Shown: piece after piece, positions 8,401 through 17,282 of the stretch | Layout of the letters: every line of letters starts with the position of its first letter | Numbering within the stretch: the first letter of the stretch is position 1 | Assembly: GCA_044221335.1 (NCBI GenBank) | Contig: JBGAPI010000011.1 | Span: 1 to 64,000 of the forward strand | Direction: 5' to 3' | DNA: 64,000 nucleotides | Source: JBGAPI01 sp044221335 | GTDB lineage: Bacteria > Pseudomonadota > Gammaproteobacteria > Xanthomonadales > Ahniellaceae | The notes under the pieces: model-generated | Told to the model about the DNA's origin: nothing | The model's input: only the letters and a program-made list of their open reading frames with translations | The model's database searches: none | Translations under genes and position numbers: made by a program

Positions 8401-9626
8401 TTGCGGACGAACAGGCTGTCCTCGATGACATGGCGCGAATCGCTGACCACGGCGTCGAGCTGCGCGGCGCCGCCGTTGGAGCCGGCGGAATTGTTGATGA
8501 AGATCGAGTTGCGGATCAGCGATCGGCCGACGATCTTGATCGCGCCGCCCTGCAGGCCCGAGTTGTTGTCGCGGAATTCGACGTTGTCGAAGACGTAGTA
8601 GCTCCAGCCGATCGTGCCGTCGTTGTCGCCGAAGAAGGCGCCGCCGTTGCCGAAGAACGAGTTGCTGCCGCCGTTGGCCGACTGGTAGCCGCAGTTGCGG
8701 ACGGTCATGTCGGCCAGCTGGATGGTGACGCGCCCCTTGTTGGCGGCGGTGGTCTGCGCATCGCCGTGGAAGCAGCGATCCGCGGTCTCGCCGGTGACGA
8801 TGTCGGTATCGCCCTGCACGATGGTCGCGCCGGGGCCGGTGCCGTAGAGCATCATGCCGCGGGCGAGGTCGAGATCGCCGCGGACGTTGGCGTCCTCGGT
8901 GGCCCCGGCGCTGAGCGACAGGGTGTAGGTCCCGGCGCCGAGCAGGATCGCGCCCGGCGTGGTGTTGGCCGCGCTGACCGCCGCCCGGAGCGTCGTGCAG
9001 GTCGAGCTGTTCGGGGTCGCGTCGGCCACGCAGCTGCCGGTGCCGTCGGTCAGGCCGGAGACGTTGTAGCGCTGTGCCGCCTCGACGTAGAAGCGCAGGC
9101 GCGTCGCTCCGAACAGGGCGCTGCCGCGGTTGGCGACGTCGAAGTAGTAGGTCGTGTTCGGGGCGAGCCTGAGGCCGTAGATCGCGGAACGGCCGAGCGT
9201 GTTGGACTCGGCGTTGTCGTTGCAGCCGCCGGAGACGATCCGCAGGCTCCCCGGCGTCCCGGTGTAGACCGCCAGCACGCTGTTGTACTGCGTACCGGGG
9301 CTGTCGCTGCCCAGGGTGCGCAGGTTGACGTATTCCGTCGCGGCGCCGGTGGTGTAGGCGTACCAGACGGTATTGGTGCCCTGGTTGTAGCCGTTGCCAT
9401 TGCAGGCGAGGACGGGGTCGGTCGCCTCCGTCGTGGCGAGGTGGATCGACTCGACCGTGCCATCGATCGCGAAGTCGGTGTAGGGGAGTCCTCCAACGAC
9501 CTTCGCCGACCCGACGTTGTCATTGGCCGGCGCCACCTGCGCCCATGCGCCGGTGGCATGGCCGGCCGCCCAGAGCAGCAGGGCCGCTCGGCCCAGCAGC
9601 CGCGAGATCGAGTTCGTGCAGATCAT
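5433..9626 (-). CDS. Giant secreted protein: N-terminal beta domain, beta-helix, repeated Ig-like modules
   Basis: 1397 residues. A signal peptide (RAALLLWAAGHATGAWAQ) is followed by an N-terminal beta-sandwich-like region opening APANDNVGSAKVV. Residues ~190-640 look like a right-handed parallel beta-helix (LRAAVSAANTTPGA, GGAIKIVGRSLIRNSIFINN, AISNTTFSRNVSRGTAG) closing with DKGAYEA. From ~650 to the end are Ig-like modules. A three-part unit (a domain beginning ATPxLxxAxDxG, a FEC-x-LD-x-x-x-FA-x-C domain, and a QSISF/QTISF domain) occurs twice, followed by a third copy of the first part and a final Ig domain (TGEAGARISVREG). It ends VFADGFE. Likely an adhesin or large exoprotein; the ligand is unknown. 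M36 peptidase and FG-GAP genes flank it on the same strand. Confidence 0.85.
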   Translation of the reverse strand: MICTNSISRLLGRAALLLWAAGHATGAWAQVAPANDNVGSAKVVGGLPYTDFAIDGTVESIHLATTEATDPVLACNGNGYNQGTNTVWYAYTTGAATEYVNLRTLGSDSPGTQYNSVLAVYTGTPGSLRIVSGGCNDNAESNTLGRSAIYGLRLAPNTTYYFDVANRGSALFGATRLRFYVEAAQRYNVSGLTDGTGSCVADATPNSSTCTTLRAAVSAANTTPGAILLGAGTYTLSLSAGATEDANVRGDLDLARGMMLYGTGPGATIVQGDTDIVTGETADRCFHGDAQTTAANKGRVTIQLADMTVRNCGYQSANGGSNSFFGNGGAFFGDNDGTIGWSYYVFDNVEFRDNNSGLQGGAIKIVGRSLIRNSIFINNSAGSNGGAAQLDAVVSDSRHVIEDSLFVRNFDTSTSSPGGAVAAVNTADLAISNTTFSRNVSRGTAGAIYRSGSGTLVLRSVTAADNCANANRDPVAANPCTTSAVTYPGNVPPSTNTGAIASFSGTGGGLRLESSSSFQNIRNSVFARNLRFTAAGTSGADDCARSAGTIVTGYNHVQAPTTCTFGGLGDLTGSDAILDSALALNGASTTLTYALLAGSPAIDAADPGACRNTVLNSSNDFSFALSFDQRGSGFPRVVGAACDKGAYEAAAVLAPGAPDLTAASDSGASTSDDITRFNAPTFSIACRNGNSVELQARLLPAGSFAPVAAAGTCSGGTLSATVAPALADGDYAFRAVAETSAIGAVLTPVRIVTVAPDSIIATGPTNPTAQTNASFTFNASPAAGASFECELDGGGFAACTSPTAYGGLATGSHTFSVRASDVAGNVDATPASYSWSILQAQSISFGPLSDAVANDPPVSVAATASSGLTVAFASLTTGVCTVAGTTVTLAVDAVGTCTIRASQPGNGSFAPAANVDQSFTVRPPAPATPLLASADDTGASNSDGVTRNASGLTFSGSCVNGDSIGLVVDGSPSAFGGPCSGGTFGIDATLSEGLHSIRAQATRSAIASANSGATSVTVDLTAPSATVDSGPTDPTSATTASFTFSSNDAQAGFECALDAAAFAVCSSPRNFTGLIIGGHVFKVRALDVAGNVTATPASYSWVIRANQTISFAAPGDRLIGDPAFEVRASASSGLAVTFASATPSICTATTTACAAPALPEESCATVAMIDVGTCQVTASQGGDSSYAPATPVTRAFAVAAATAATPDLAAASDSGVSATDNVTNAPSLTFTGSCVGDGATITLVVDSAATAATSACTGGSYSITAALAETSGAGAVIATRATRGGVDGPLSSALTVVVDRTAPAAPTLLGPTGSYGTSIALSGTGEAGARISVREGATITCTATVQGDGSWSCDVVLPDAASHTLAATQSDPAGNVSGTSAGITVQAAIAVFADGFE

Positions 9627-9711
9627 CGGACGTCACTCCCCACAGGTTAGGTTCGCGCCGGTCGGCGACCGGACGCGGAAACGGCGCTGGACCCAGTCCA
9701 GCGGCGGTGCA

Positions 9712-12700
9712 TCATTCGAAGTCGTTGGCGAACAGCAGCGGCGACAGCGGGCAGCCGGCGGCCTGGTTGCCGATCGACCAGAACGGCGCGTTGGTCGCAC
9801 CGGCGATCGTCACCCGGTCGATTTCCCAGCCGCCCGCTCCGGCCGCGGCGTCGGTGCCGACGCCGAAGCGCAGGCGGACGGTCTGGCCCGCGAAGGAGGT
9901 GCCGAGATCGAGCGAGGTCGCATCGAATTGCGGGTATGACGCGTTCCGATACACGAAGGCGCGGCGTCCGGCGAAGGGATTGTCGACCTGCGGGTTGTTG
10001 AACGACTCCAACTGGCCGCCATAGGCGCTGGTGCCGATGTCCACCCAGGTGTTGCCGCCGTCCGCGCTGATCTCGACCACGCCGCCGTCGTAGAAGACAT
10101 TGCGGAACAGCACCGGATCGAAGCCCGCCTCGAAATCGTGGCGGTGGACGAAGGCGACAATCAGCGGATCGCTGCCGACCGCGATCGGCGGCGAGCTCAG
10201 GTAGATCTGCGACTGCACCGGACTGTCGGGCGCCGCCGCCTCGCCGCTCCCGTTCAGGCTGCCGCGCCAGCTCCAGTGGATGCCGGTGGCCGGTCCGTCG
10301 GACGCGACCCAGCCGGCGAGATCACGGACCGAGAAGTCCTCGGTGCGACTGGACGCCGGAACCGCATCGGAATCGACCAGCACGTCGAACACGCCGTCGC
10401 GACCGGGACGCAGCGCGAGCTGCGGATCGTCCGGGCGCACGCGGACCTGCACGATCCCGCGCGTCGGGGCGCCGGTGAGCGCCACCGGAAGCGTCGCGGT
10501 GACCGTCTGATAGGGCTGACTCGCCGGCAGGTTGATGCGGTTGCCCGCCGGGAAGCTGAGGCCAAGTTCGGTCGACGACACGGTGGCCGTGCTGGCGGAC
10601 AGCGCGGTGTAGCCGACGTTGGTGACGCGGATGGTGAGCACGCCGGTCTCGCCGTTGTCGAGGATGCCGTCGACGTCGCAGACGCCATTGGCGTCCGAGA
10701 TCGCGATGCTGTCGGCGCGGAGGTCGCCGCCGGCGCTGAAATCCTCGACGACGCCGATGTTGTTGCTCGAGTAGCGATCCGCCGCCACGGCGCGCAGGCC
10801 CGCTCCGCGCTGGGCGAAGGCGTTCGCGCAGATCGTGAAGTCGTTGCTGTCGACCGCCGCCATCGCGGTCAGCAGCGCATCGCGCGCCTCGAGCAGGGTG
10901 GGATTGACTGGGGTGAGCTTCAGTCCGGCGACCAGGTACTTCGCCATCCGGAGCCGGGCACTGTCGAAGTCCAGGCGCGGCCGGTCGCGCAGCAGCCCCG
11001 AGTAGCACTGCCACAGCATCGCGGACCAGACCTCGCCGGTGTTGTGGACCTCGGAGTTGGTCGCCCCCTCCCGCCCGAACGACGGCGGCGGCGTCGACGG
11101 CAGCGGCTCGCCGTCGGCGATGTGGCGCAGTGTCAACGGGCTCTTCGACAGCTCGGAGGAATACGGGTAGCGGCGCAGTCCGTAGTAGTAGGCCGAGGTC
11201 TGGCGCGCCGGCAGCGCCGGAAAATCGGCGGTGGCCGCCCGCGCGGGGAGCATTGCTCCGACCGCGTATGCGCCCTCGCCGTAGGTCCCGCGAAAATCAT
11301 CGGCGCCGGGCTGAGCGAGATCGCGCGGCCGGACGTTGGTCAACAGCGCCACGAAGTCGGACCATCCCTCTCCCAGGCCGCGCGCCTGGTTCTCGGACAG
11401 GCCGATGCCGTCGCCGATCAGCCGGTTGCTGAGGTAGTGCCCCCATTCGTGCGCGACGATGCTGCCGTCGAGGTCACCGTCCCGGGTGAGTCGTTCCAGT
11501 CGCGCCTTGACCGGACCGGCGGCCATCGCCGCGAGCAGCGCCGTGCGGGCGGTGCTGCCGATCGCGAGCATGGCCTGGGTCACGTCCGGCGCCAGCGGCG
11601 TGATCGGCGACAGGAAGGCATTGCCGCCGCCGGTGCTGGCGCGCGCGAGCACGATCCCGAGCGGCGGCGTCGTGAGCCCGGCGGCGCTGCGGATGTTGGT
11701 GACCTTGACCGTGCTGGCGCAGTCGCCGGATTGCGCGGTGTAGTCGACCACCACGACCTTTCCGGACAAGGCCGCGCCGTTGACCACCGGCTCGCAGGCA
11801 TCGTTCGGGCTGGCGCCGGTGCCATCGTCGACCCGCACCAGATCCCCGCTGATGTCGAAGTTCTGCGGGCCGTACATGGCCCAGCCGGGAAAGCCGTCGA
11901 CCACGCTCGGGTCGGAGAACGTGATGCGGGTGTTCTCCGAGCCGCTGGGGGTGCCGAAGATCGCGCCGGACCACAGGAACATCTGCATCCGCGGCTGGCC
12001 ACCGTCGCCCGGCGTCGACATGTTGGCGTTGTTGACCCCGGAGCGGTCCTGCGCCTCGGCTTTGATCGCGTCGGACTCGAAGCCGCCGCGGCCATAGTTG
12101 GACAGCTGCGCATTGCCGGCGCGTTCGTCGAAGCCGGCCGGATAGAAGAAGTCGTGCAGCCAGTTCACCCAATAGAACAGCTGCGTCACGGCCGCCTTGC
12201 GCTGGTTGTCGGAGACGGTGGGTGACAGGTTCGGATCGAAGGCCCGGTTGAATTCCGGCGGCAGCGCCGTGGTGACATCGGCGCGGAAGTCGGAGCCGTT
12301 GAGGCCATCGCTGCCGCTGAAGTCGACGTAGGCATCGACGTTGTTGCCGGCGCTGAAGGTCGCGCCGGTCTGCAGCCAGGGATCGGTGCAGAGCGCCGGA
12401 GGCGTTCCGCAGCTGAACGTCGGCATGTTCGTCGGCACGTCGGACTTGAACGTGGAGATGAACGGGGGCGCGAAGAAGTCCGCGGTGCCGGTGGGGTGCG
12501 GGAACCAGGTGCGTCCCTCCGGGGAGGGCAGCGGAAAGCGGTCGGCACCGCTGCCGTCGATGAAGCCGCGGTAGGCGTGGTCGGCCTCCTGGCGCATCCG
12601 GAACAGCACGCTGCCGTCGTCGGCCGCAATCACATGGGCGTAGTAGTCGGCGGCCGCGTCGGGCGTGTCCGCCACCTGGGTCTCGATGTAGTAGGCCGGG

Positions 12701-13440
12701 CGCAGCTTGCGCTGGAGCGGGAACAGCACGCGCTTGATCCGGATCGGCTGCGTCACGCGGGCGCCGTCGTCGCTGGACCGAAGGTCGTCGCCGGCGTAGA
12801 CACGGTAGGCGCCGAGCTGCCGCGGGTCGTGCAGCCCGGCGACGAGGCCGGTGCGCTCGAAGCGATACGCGGCCAGTGCCGCCGCGATCGCATCGGCCTC
12901 GCCGAGCACGAATCGCGGGGACGAGGTCGCGTCGTCGCGGACTTGCCAGAGGGCCGGGTCGGACGACAGCGCGATCAGGTTGCCGTCGCGGTCGAGCAGC
13001 GCTGCGACCTGACCGCGGAACAACGTCAGGTCGCTGTGGGTGAGCGCGAACCGGGCGACGCTGGCGCCGCCATCCAGCGCCTGGAGGTCATTGCCTTCGA
13101 GACGCAGCCCGAGCGGCGTGTGCGCTCCCCGCCGTCGCTCGATGACGCGCTCGACCAACTGCCGAGCCAGCTGTCTCCGATCGCTCGTCGTTCTCTGCAG
13201 GCCCTGCGTCGGCTCGAACAGGCGCTCGAAGCGGGCCGGCCCCGTTGCGCCAGATGCCGCGGCGCTTGTCTTCTGCGCCTGGGGACTCGGTGCGGCCGCG
13301 TCGATCGCCGGCAGATCACGGGCGGACGCCGCTCCGGCGATCAGCAGGATGGCGGTCGCCAGCGCGCGGGCCGGCCCGGCGGTCCGCCCAGGAGCCTTTC
13401 CGGGACCGTTTCCTGGGGTAACGCGTCCACCTGATGACAT
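9712..13440 (-). CDS. Secreted M36 (fungalysin-type) zinc metallopeptidase
   Basis: 1242 residues. The start at 13440 is preceded by AGGAG at ideal spacing and gives a signal peptide (ALATAILLIAGAASA); longer upstream frames lack this. The N-terminal ~300 residues fit a fungalysin/thermolysin-type propeptide. The catalytic domain carries the zinc motif HEWGH (histidines at about 664 and 668), followed by GLGEGWSDF supplying the glutamate ligand. A protease-associated (PA) domain lies before it (GKVVVVDYTAQSGDC). The C-terminal ~350 residues form beta-rich accessory domains (EDFSVRDLAGW, GGNTWVDIG), ending LLFANDFE. It should degrade extracellular protein. It is divergent from a CadC-like regulator, and the two following genes also encode giant exoproteins. 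Confidence 0.92.
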   Translation of the reverse strand: MSSGGRVTPGNGPGKAPGRTAGPARALATAILLIAGAASARDLPAIDAAAPSPQAQKTSAAASGATGPARFERLFEPTQGLQRTTSDRRQLARQLVERVIERRRGAHTPLGLRLEGNDLQALDGGASVARFALTHSDLTLFRGQVAALLDRDGNLIALSSDPALWQVRDDATSSPRFVLGEADAIAAALAAYRFERTGLVAGLHDPRQLGAYRVYAGDDLRSSDDGARVTQPIRIKRVLFPLQRKLRPAYYIETQVADTPDAAADYYAHVIAADDGSVLFRMRQEADHAYRGFIDGSGADRFPLPSPEGRTWFPHPTGTADFFAPPFISTFKSDVPTNMPTFSCGTPPALCTDPWLQTGATFSAGNNVDAYVDFSGSDGLNGSDFRADVTTALPPEFNRAFDPNLSPTVSDNQRKAAVTQLFYWVNWLHDFFYPAGFDERAGNAQLSNYGRGGFESDAIKAEAQDRSGVNNANMSTPGDGGQPRMQMFLWSGAIFGTPSGSENTRITFSDPSVVDGFPGWAMYGPQNFDISGDLVRVDDGTGASPNDACEPVVNGAALSGKVVVVDYTAQSGDCASTVKVTNIRSAAGLTTPPLGIVLARASTGGGNAFLSPITPLAPDVTQAMLAIGSTARTALLAAMAAGPVKARLERLTRDGDLDGSIVAHEWGHYLSNRLIGDGIGLSENQARGLGEGWSDFVALLTNVRPRDLAQPGADDFRGTYGEGAYAVGAMLPARAATADFPALPARQTSAYYYGLRRYPYSSELSKSPLTLRHIADGEPLPSTPPPSFGREGATNSEVHNTGEVWSAMLWQCYSGLLRDRPRLDFDSARLRMAKYLVAGLKLTPVNPTLLEARDALLTAMAAVDSNDFTICANAFAQRGAGLRAVAADRYSSNNIGVVEDFSAGGDLRADSIAISDANGVCDVDGILDNGETGVLTIRVTNVGYTALSASTATVSSTELGLSFPAGNRINLPASQPYQTVTATLPVALTGAPTRGIVQVRVRPDDPQLALRPGRDGVFDVLVDSDAVPASSRTEDFSVRDLAGWVASDGPATGIHWSWRGSLNGSGEAAAPDSPVQSQIYLSSPPIAVGSDPLIVAFVHRHDFEAGFDPVLFRNVFYDGGVVEISADGGNTWVDIGTSAYGGQLESFNNPQVDNPFAGRRAFVYRNASYPQFDATSLDLGTSFAGQTVRLRFGVGTDAAAGAGGWEIDRVTIAGATNAPFWSIGNQAAGCPLSPLLFANDFE

Positions 13441-13857
13441 TCCGCTCTCCTGGCCGTAATCGGCCGATCCATCGATGGGGGCCGCCTGCCGCAGGGAACG
13501 GTCGGTCGCTGCGGGCAGACGCGCCCGTCGCGAACGCGATGCGTTCCCGCTTTGGCTTTCCGGGGGTGAACTGCCGGGGGGTGGCGGTCCTGGCACGACG
13601 GCCGCACGACCGCCGCGCCAGGGACGGCCCCTGCGGCACTACAGCAGTGTCAAGAATTGTCTTACCCTTGTCGTCAGCGAACCCCAAGCAACACGTGACC
13701 GGGCCAGAATCGACCTAAGCAAGTTCTAAGCAATCCCGTTTTTCGCCATCGGAATGCCACCCGTGCGCTTCGCGTGACGCTTCTCCGCGGGGTCGCGGCA
13801 CCACCGCCCGAACGGCATCCGATCGGTCATGACAGCAAAGGTCGGGCCTCCCAACGC
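13441..13857. promoter_or_regulatory. Divergent intergenic region with TAAGCAA direct repeats
   Basis: 417 bases between the M36 peptidase (minus) and the CadC-like regulator (plus). AGGAG immediately precedes the peptidase ATG. Two identical TAAGCAA heptamers at 13716-13722 and 13727-13733 have an 11-base period, with a related CAAGCAA just upstream (13685-13691). OmpR/CadC-type winged helices usually bind direct repeats of about this period, so this is a candidate site for the adjacent regulator. No clear -35/-10 pair was found for either gene. Confidence 0.35.
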
Positions 13858-16584
13858 ATGCGTTACCGCTTCTCCCGGTTCCTTCTAGACACCAGCAGTC
13901 GACGGTTGACCCGCGAGGCGCAGGACATTCCACTGCAGCCCCGGGAGTACGACCTGCTGATCGCCCTGTTGCAGCGGCCCCGCGCCATCTGGACCCGCAA
14001 GGACCTGCTGGACCGGGTCTGGTCGGAGCGGATCGTCATCGATGCCGCCTTGACGCAGGCGATCTCGCAGCTGCGCCGGGCGCTCGAGCCCGAAGGTCGC
14101 GAGCTGATCCGCACCGCGGCGCGCACCGGATACGCGTTCGAGGCGGATGTCGCGGAAGAGCATGATTCCACTGTCGCGGCGCGGCTGCCGCCGCTCCCGG
14201 AAAGCCCTTCCGAGGCGACCGGCGGGGTTCCGGAACCGCTTCCGGCCGCTTCCGAGCCGAGCCCGTCGCGGCACCCGGTCGAGCCGAGCCCGTCGCAGCG
14301 CCCGGTCGAGCCGAGCCCGTCGCAGCGACCGGTCGAGCCGGCCGGCCCGCACTGGCGCATCCACCCGGCGCTCGCCATCGGCGCGATCGTCGGCCTTCTG
14401 ACCGTCGCGGTGTTCGGCTGGTTCCGGCGCGACGGCAGCGGCACCGACGCCACCGCCGGCATGCCGCCCCTGGTGCTGGCGACGTCGGCGAAGGAGTCCG
14501 ACGGCAGCGCCGACTGGCGACCCAAGGCGCTGCGAGCCCTGATGCGCACGGATCTCGGGGCCCTGTCCAGCGAGGAAGCGGCGAGCGCCTGCGCCGTTCT
14601 GTGCCTGCAGCTCGGATTCGAGCTGGCGCCGGAGTCGAGCGCCGATCGGGTCGTGCTGGAGTGGCACCTGACACAGACCGGCGGCAAGGAACAGACCTGG
14701 AGGGACGAGGCAACGTCCGGGCAACTGACCGAACTGATCGATCGCGTGGATGCGGCGCTCGCGAGCCGGGTTGCCGGCTGGCGCGCCGGACACTGGCGGC
14801 AGGCCAAGCCCATGCCCGAGGAGGCGCTGGCGGCCTTCGGACGGGCCACCTCCGCGCTCGACACGTTCCGCCTCGACGAAGCGCGACGCGACTTCGAGCA
14901 GGTGCTGGCCTTGGCGCCGAACTTCGTGCACGCGCGCCAGGGGCTGGCGGAGACCCTGTTGCGCCAGGGCGAGACCCAACTGGCGCGTGCCCAGGCGGAA
15001 CGGGCCCTGCCGCTGATCGATCAGAGCGACCGGGCGTTGCGACCCGTGCTGCTCGCGCAGCTCTACCGCATCGCCGGACAGAACGATCGCGCCGCCGACA
15101 TGCTGGTGGCGGCGCTCGCCGAGGACCCGTCCCGGATCGACATCCGCATCGCCACGGTCAATGCGCTGGTCACCGCGCAGAAGATCGATGCCGCCGGGTC
15201 GACGCTCGGCAAAGTGACGCCGGAGAAGCTGGAGCCCTGGTGGCAGGTGCGCTGGCATCTCGCGAATTTCCAGGTTCGGCTCGCCGCCGGGGATTTTCGT
15301 GGGGCGCGCGCAAGCGGCGATCGTGCGCGGGAAGTGGCACGCGCGAACCACGATGCCCTGGGGGTCGCTCTCGCCCAGGCGCGGCTCGCCACGGCGACCC
15401 TGCGTATCGGCGAGTATGCGGACGCACTGACGCTGACCCGTGACGCGATCGCATTCTTCGCGCCGCGTGGCCCCTCGCAGGAGCTGTTCGCGCTGCGCGA
15501 CCAGAACCTCACCTTGCAGTACATGACCAACGGCCGGCTCGACCCGGAAGAGGTCCAGGCCTTCCGCAAGGAAGCGGCGACGGTGGGCAATCACCGCCTG
15601 GAGGCGCGCGGTGACGTGCTGCTCGCGCGGCAACTCGGCACCGAGGATCGCAACCTCGAGGCGCTGCAGTCGCTGGATGCCGCGTCGGCGCGATTCGACA
15701 ATTCTCCACCCGACGTCAACATGGAGCGCTTCATCCTCGTCAACCGGGTCGACGTGCTGCTGCGGCTCGGCCGCCTGCGGGACACCGAGCGCACTCTCGA
15801 CCGACTGGGCGAGATGGCCGGCCACGACAGCAGCGACATGATCCTGGTCGACTCGCTGGCGCGCTCGTTCATCGATGCCGAACGAGGTGAACTGAAGGCG
15901 GCCACCGCACGACTCGACGACGCCATCGCGTCACCGGCGCTGCACGAGAGCGCCGACCTGGCCTTCCTGCACTGCCGACGCGCATCGCTCAAGCTGCGAA
16001 TGGACCAGATCGCCGACGCCCGCGTCGACCTCAAGTCCTGCACGGACGGCATCGGCGGCGACGCCTCACCCGTGCATGGCCAGGATGGCCATGAGGGAAT
16101 GGCCAGCGCCCTGGCCTGGCGCGCACGACTCGCCGTGGCCGACGGAAAGTCCGCCGACGCGTTGAACGATTTCCACGCCGCCGCCGCGCATGCGGCCGCC
16201 CTGTACGGCAGCAGTGCCGCCACCGCCTATGCGGAGATCGCGCAGCTGATGGCCCTCCACCTGCCGGAGGACGTCGCGATGAAGGAAGTCACCGAGCTGG
16301 TGGCGCGACCGGAGCTGGCCGGCGCGACCCTGGCGCGCGGCCGCGTGCTGCTGGCGGTCTGCACGACGGTGTGGCGGCTGCGCCATGTCGCCGATCCGAG
16401 TTGCGACGAAGCACGCGGCCTGATCGGCGACGAGTACTGGCAGCAGCACGAATGGCTGGCCCTGCTCTCCGGGCTGGCCAAGGGTGCCTCAGCCGACAGT
16501 CGCCACGCACGCTGGAAGGCCCACGCCGACAGCGACCTGCCGGCGATCGAAGCGGCTCTGGAAGGGCGCAGCGCGGCGCGCTGA
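13858..16584 (+). CDS. CadC-like membrane transcriptional regulator with TPR-rich sensor region
   Basis: 908 residues from the ATG at 13858. The N-terminal ~100 residues are an OmpR/CadC winged helix (FLLDTSSRRLTREAQ, LQPREYDLLIALLQ, VWSERIVIDAALTQAISQLR, IRTAARTGYAF). A proline/serine-rich linker with three 9-residue repeats follows, then one transmembrane helix (LAIGAIVGLLTVAVFGWF). The long C-terminal part is helical, with TPR-like pairs (AFGRATSALDTFRLDEARRD, VLALAPNFVHARQGLAETLL). This is the ToxR/CadC plan in which DNA binding and sensing are joined through the inner membrane. The signal is unknown. The divergent M36 peptidase cluster is the obvious candidate target. The ribosome-binding site is weak, so the exact start is uncertain. 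Confidence 0.85.
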   Translation: MRYRFSRFLLDTSSRRLTREAQDIPLQPREYDLLIALLQRPRAIWTRKDLLDRVWSERIVIDAALTQAISQLRRALEPEGRELIRTAARTGYAFEADVAEEHDSTVAARLPPLPESPSEATGGVPEPLPAASEPSPSRHPVEPSPSQRPVEPSPSQRPVEPAGPHWRIHPALAIGAIVGLLTVAVFGWFRRDGSGTDATAGMPPLVLATSAKESDGSADWRPKALRALMRTDLGALSSEEAASACAVLCLQLGFELAPESSADRVVLEWHLTQTGGKEQTWRDEATSGQLTELIDRVDAALASRVAGWRAGHWRQAKPMPEEALAAFGRATSALDTFRLDEARRDFEQVLALAPNFVHARQGLAETLLRQGETQLARAQAERALPLIDQSDRALRPVLLAQLYRIAGQNDRAADMLVAALAEDPSRIDIRIATVNALVTAQKIDAAGSTLGKVTPEKLEPWWQVRWHLANFQVRLAAGDFRGARASGDRAREVARANHDALGVALAQARLATATLRIGEYADALTLTRDAIAFFAPRGPSQELFALRDQNLTLQYMTNGRLDPEEVQAFRKEAATVGNHRLEARGDVLLARQLGTEDRNLEALQSLDAASARFDNSPPDVNMERFILVNRVDVLLRLGRLRDTERTLDRLGEMAGHDSSDMILVDSLARSFIDAERGELKAATARLDDAIASPALHESADLAFLHCRRASLKLRMDQIADARVDLKSCTDGIGGDASPVHGQDGHEGMASALAWRARLAVADGKSADALNDFHAAAAHAAALYGSSAATAYAEIAQLMALHLPEDVAMKEVTELVARPELAGATLARGRVLLAVCTTVWRLRHVADPSCDEARGLIGDEYWQQHEWLALLSGLAKGASADSRHARWKAHADSDLPAIEAALEGRSAAR
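14254..14334 (+). repeat. Three tandem 27-bp repeats coding VEPSPSQRP-type linker
   Basis: Units at 14254-14280, 14281-14307 and 14308-14334 differ at only a few bases and encode EPSPSRHPV/EPSPSQRPV in the linker before the transmembrane helix of the CadC-like regulator. Copy number could vary by slippage without changing the frame. Confidence 0.9.
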
Positions 16585-16757
16585 AGCTCATGCCGCCGCC
16601 GCGGGTCGACGGAACCTGCGTCGAGGCACATCGGAGGCGCATCGGCGCATCCGAGTTCCGACCAAGGCGGAGTGGCAGGCTGCGGCCGACAGGGACATGC
16701 CGCCCCGCCATGACCCCGGCTCCCGATCCTCCGTCGTGCGGCGGTCGACACGCGGAC
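16585..16757. other. Intergenic between convergent genes, nothing seen
   Basis: 173 bases between the regulator's stop and the stop of the AHSA1-type gene. I found no gene and no clear terminator hairpin with a T-run. Confidence 0.35.
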
Positions 16758-17282
16758 CTAGCGCGACATCTTCCCCAGGAGTCGCCCGCCCTCGACGAGT
16801 TCGGCCAGCAGCGCATCGAGCTGCCCGAAGGTTTCGTGGGTCGCGTCCTGCGCGCCGGTGCCGGCTGCTTCGAGGGCCGCGGCCGTGGGATAGAGCTCGC
16901 TCATGACCAGCAGGGTCCGGCCGTCGCGCTCCTCGAAGGTCACGGTGGTGATCGAACCCGGCTCTCCGCTTTCCTCGTTGGTCCAGACGATGCGCCGGTC
17001 GGGGACGACCTCGAGGTAGCGGCCGAAGAACGCGAAGGTGTTCGCAGGGTCCTCGCCGAACACCAGCCGGTAGCTGCCGCCGGTGCGCACGTCCATCTCG
17101 CAGGAACGGAGCGTCATGCCCATCGAGCGGGGAACCCACCATTTGCGGAACAGCTCGGGCGTGGACCAGGCCTCGAACACGATCCGCGCGGGAGCGTCGA
17201 AGCTGCGGGTGACGACGACCTCGCGATCCGAGGCCTTCCGCACCGTCGTCTTCCGGGAGTCATCGTCGCTTCGTGCGTCCAC
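16758..17282 (-). CDS. SRPBCC/AHSA1-type protein
   Basis: 174 residues from a GTG at 17282, chosen because GGAAGGAG lies about eight bases upstream and because this start overlaps the end of the arsR gene by 23 bases, implying translational coupling. The protein is an AHSA1/START-like domain: EVVVTRSFDAPARIVFEAW opens it, followed by ELFRKWWVP and SCEMDVRTGGSY, an ITTVTFEERDGRTLL strand and a long C-terminal helix (FGQLDALLAEL). These helix-grip folds bind hydrophobic ligands, and members paired with ArsR regulators are common, but their substrates are mostly unknown. No catalytic function can be assigned. A longer reading from upstream is possible but would be embedded in arsR. Confidence 0.85.
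   Translation of the reverse strand: MDARSDDDSRKTTVRKASDREVVVTRSFDAPARIVFEAWSTPELFRKWWVPRSMGMTLRSCEMDVRTGGSYRLVFGEDPANTFAFFGRYLEVVPDRRIVWTNEESGEPGSITTVTFEERDGRTLLVMSELYPTAAALEAAGTGAQDATHETFGQLDALLAELVEGGRLLGKMSR

Noticed and set aside
13649..13654. TTGACA on the minus strand as a promoter for the M36 peptidase
   Set aside because: No -10-like hexamer at 16-18 bases, so it does not form a promoter by itself.
14254..14334. Tandem 27-bp repeats as a replication or recombination site
   Set aside because: They are in frame inside the linker of the CadC-like regulator and encode a Pro/Ser repeat; a coding explanation is sufficient.
16585..16757. Small frames overlapping the regulator and AHSA1 ends
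   Set aside because: They read into known genes from the opposite strand and have no independent support.
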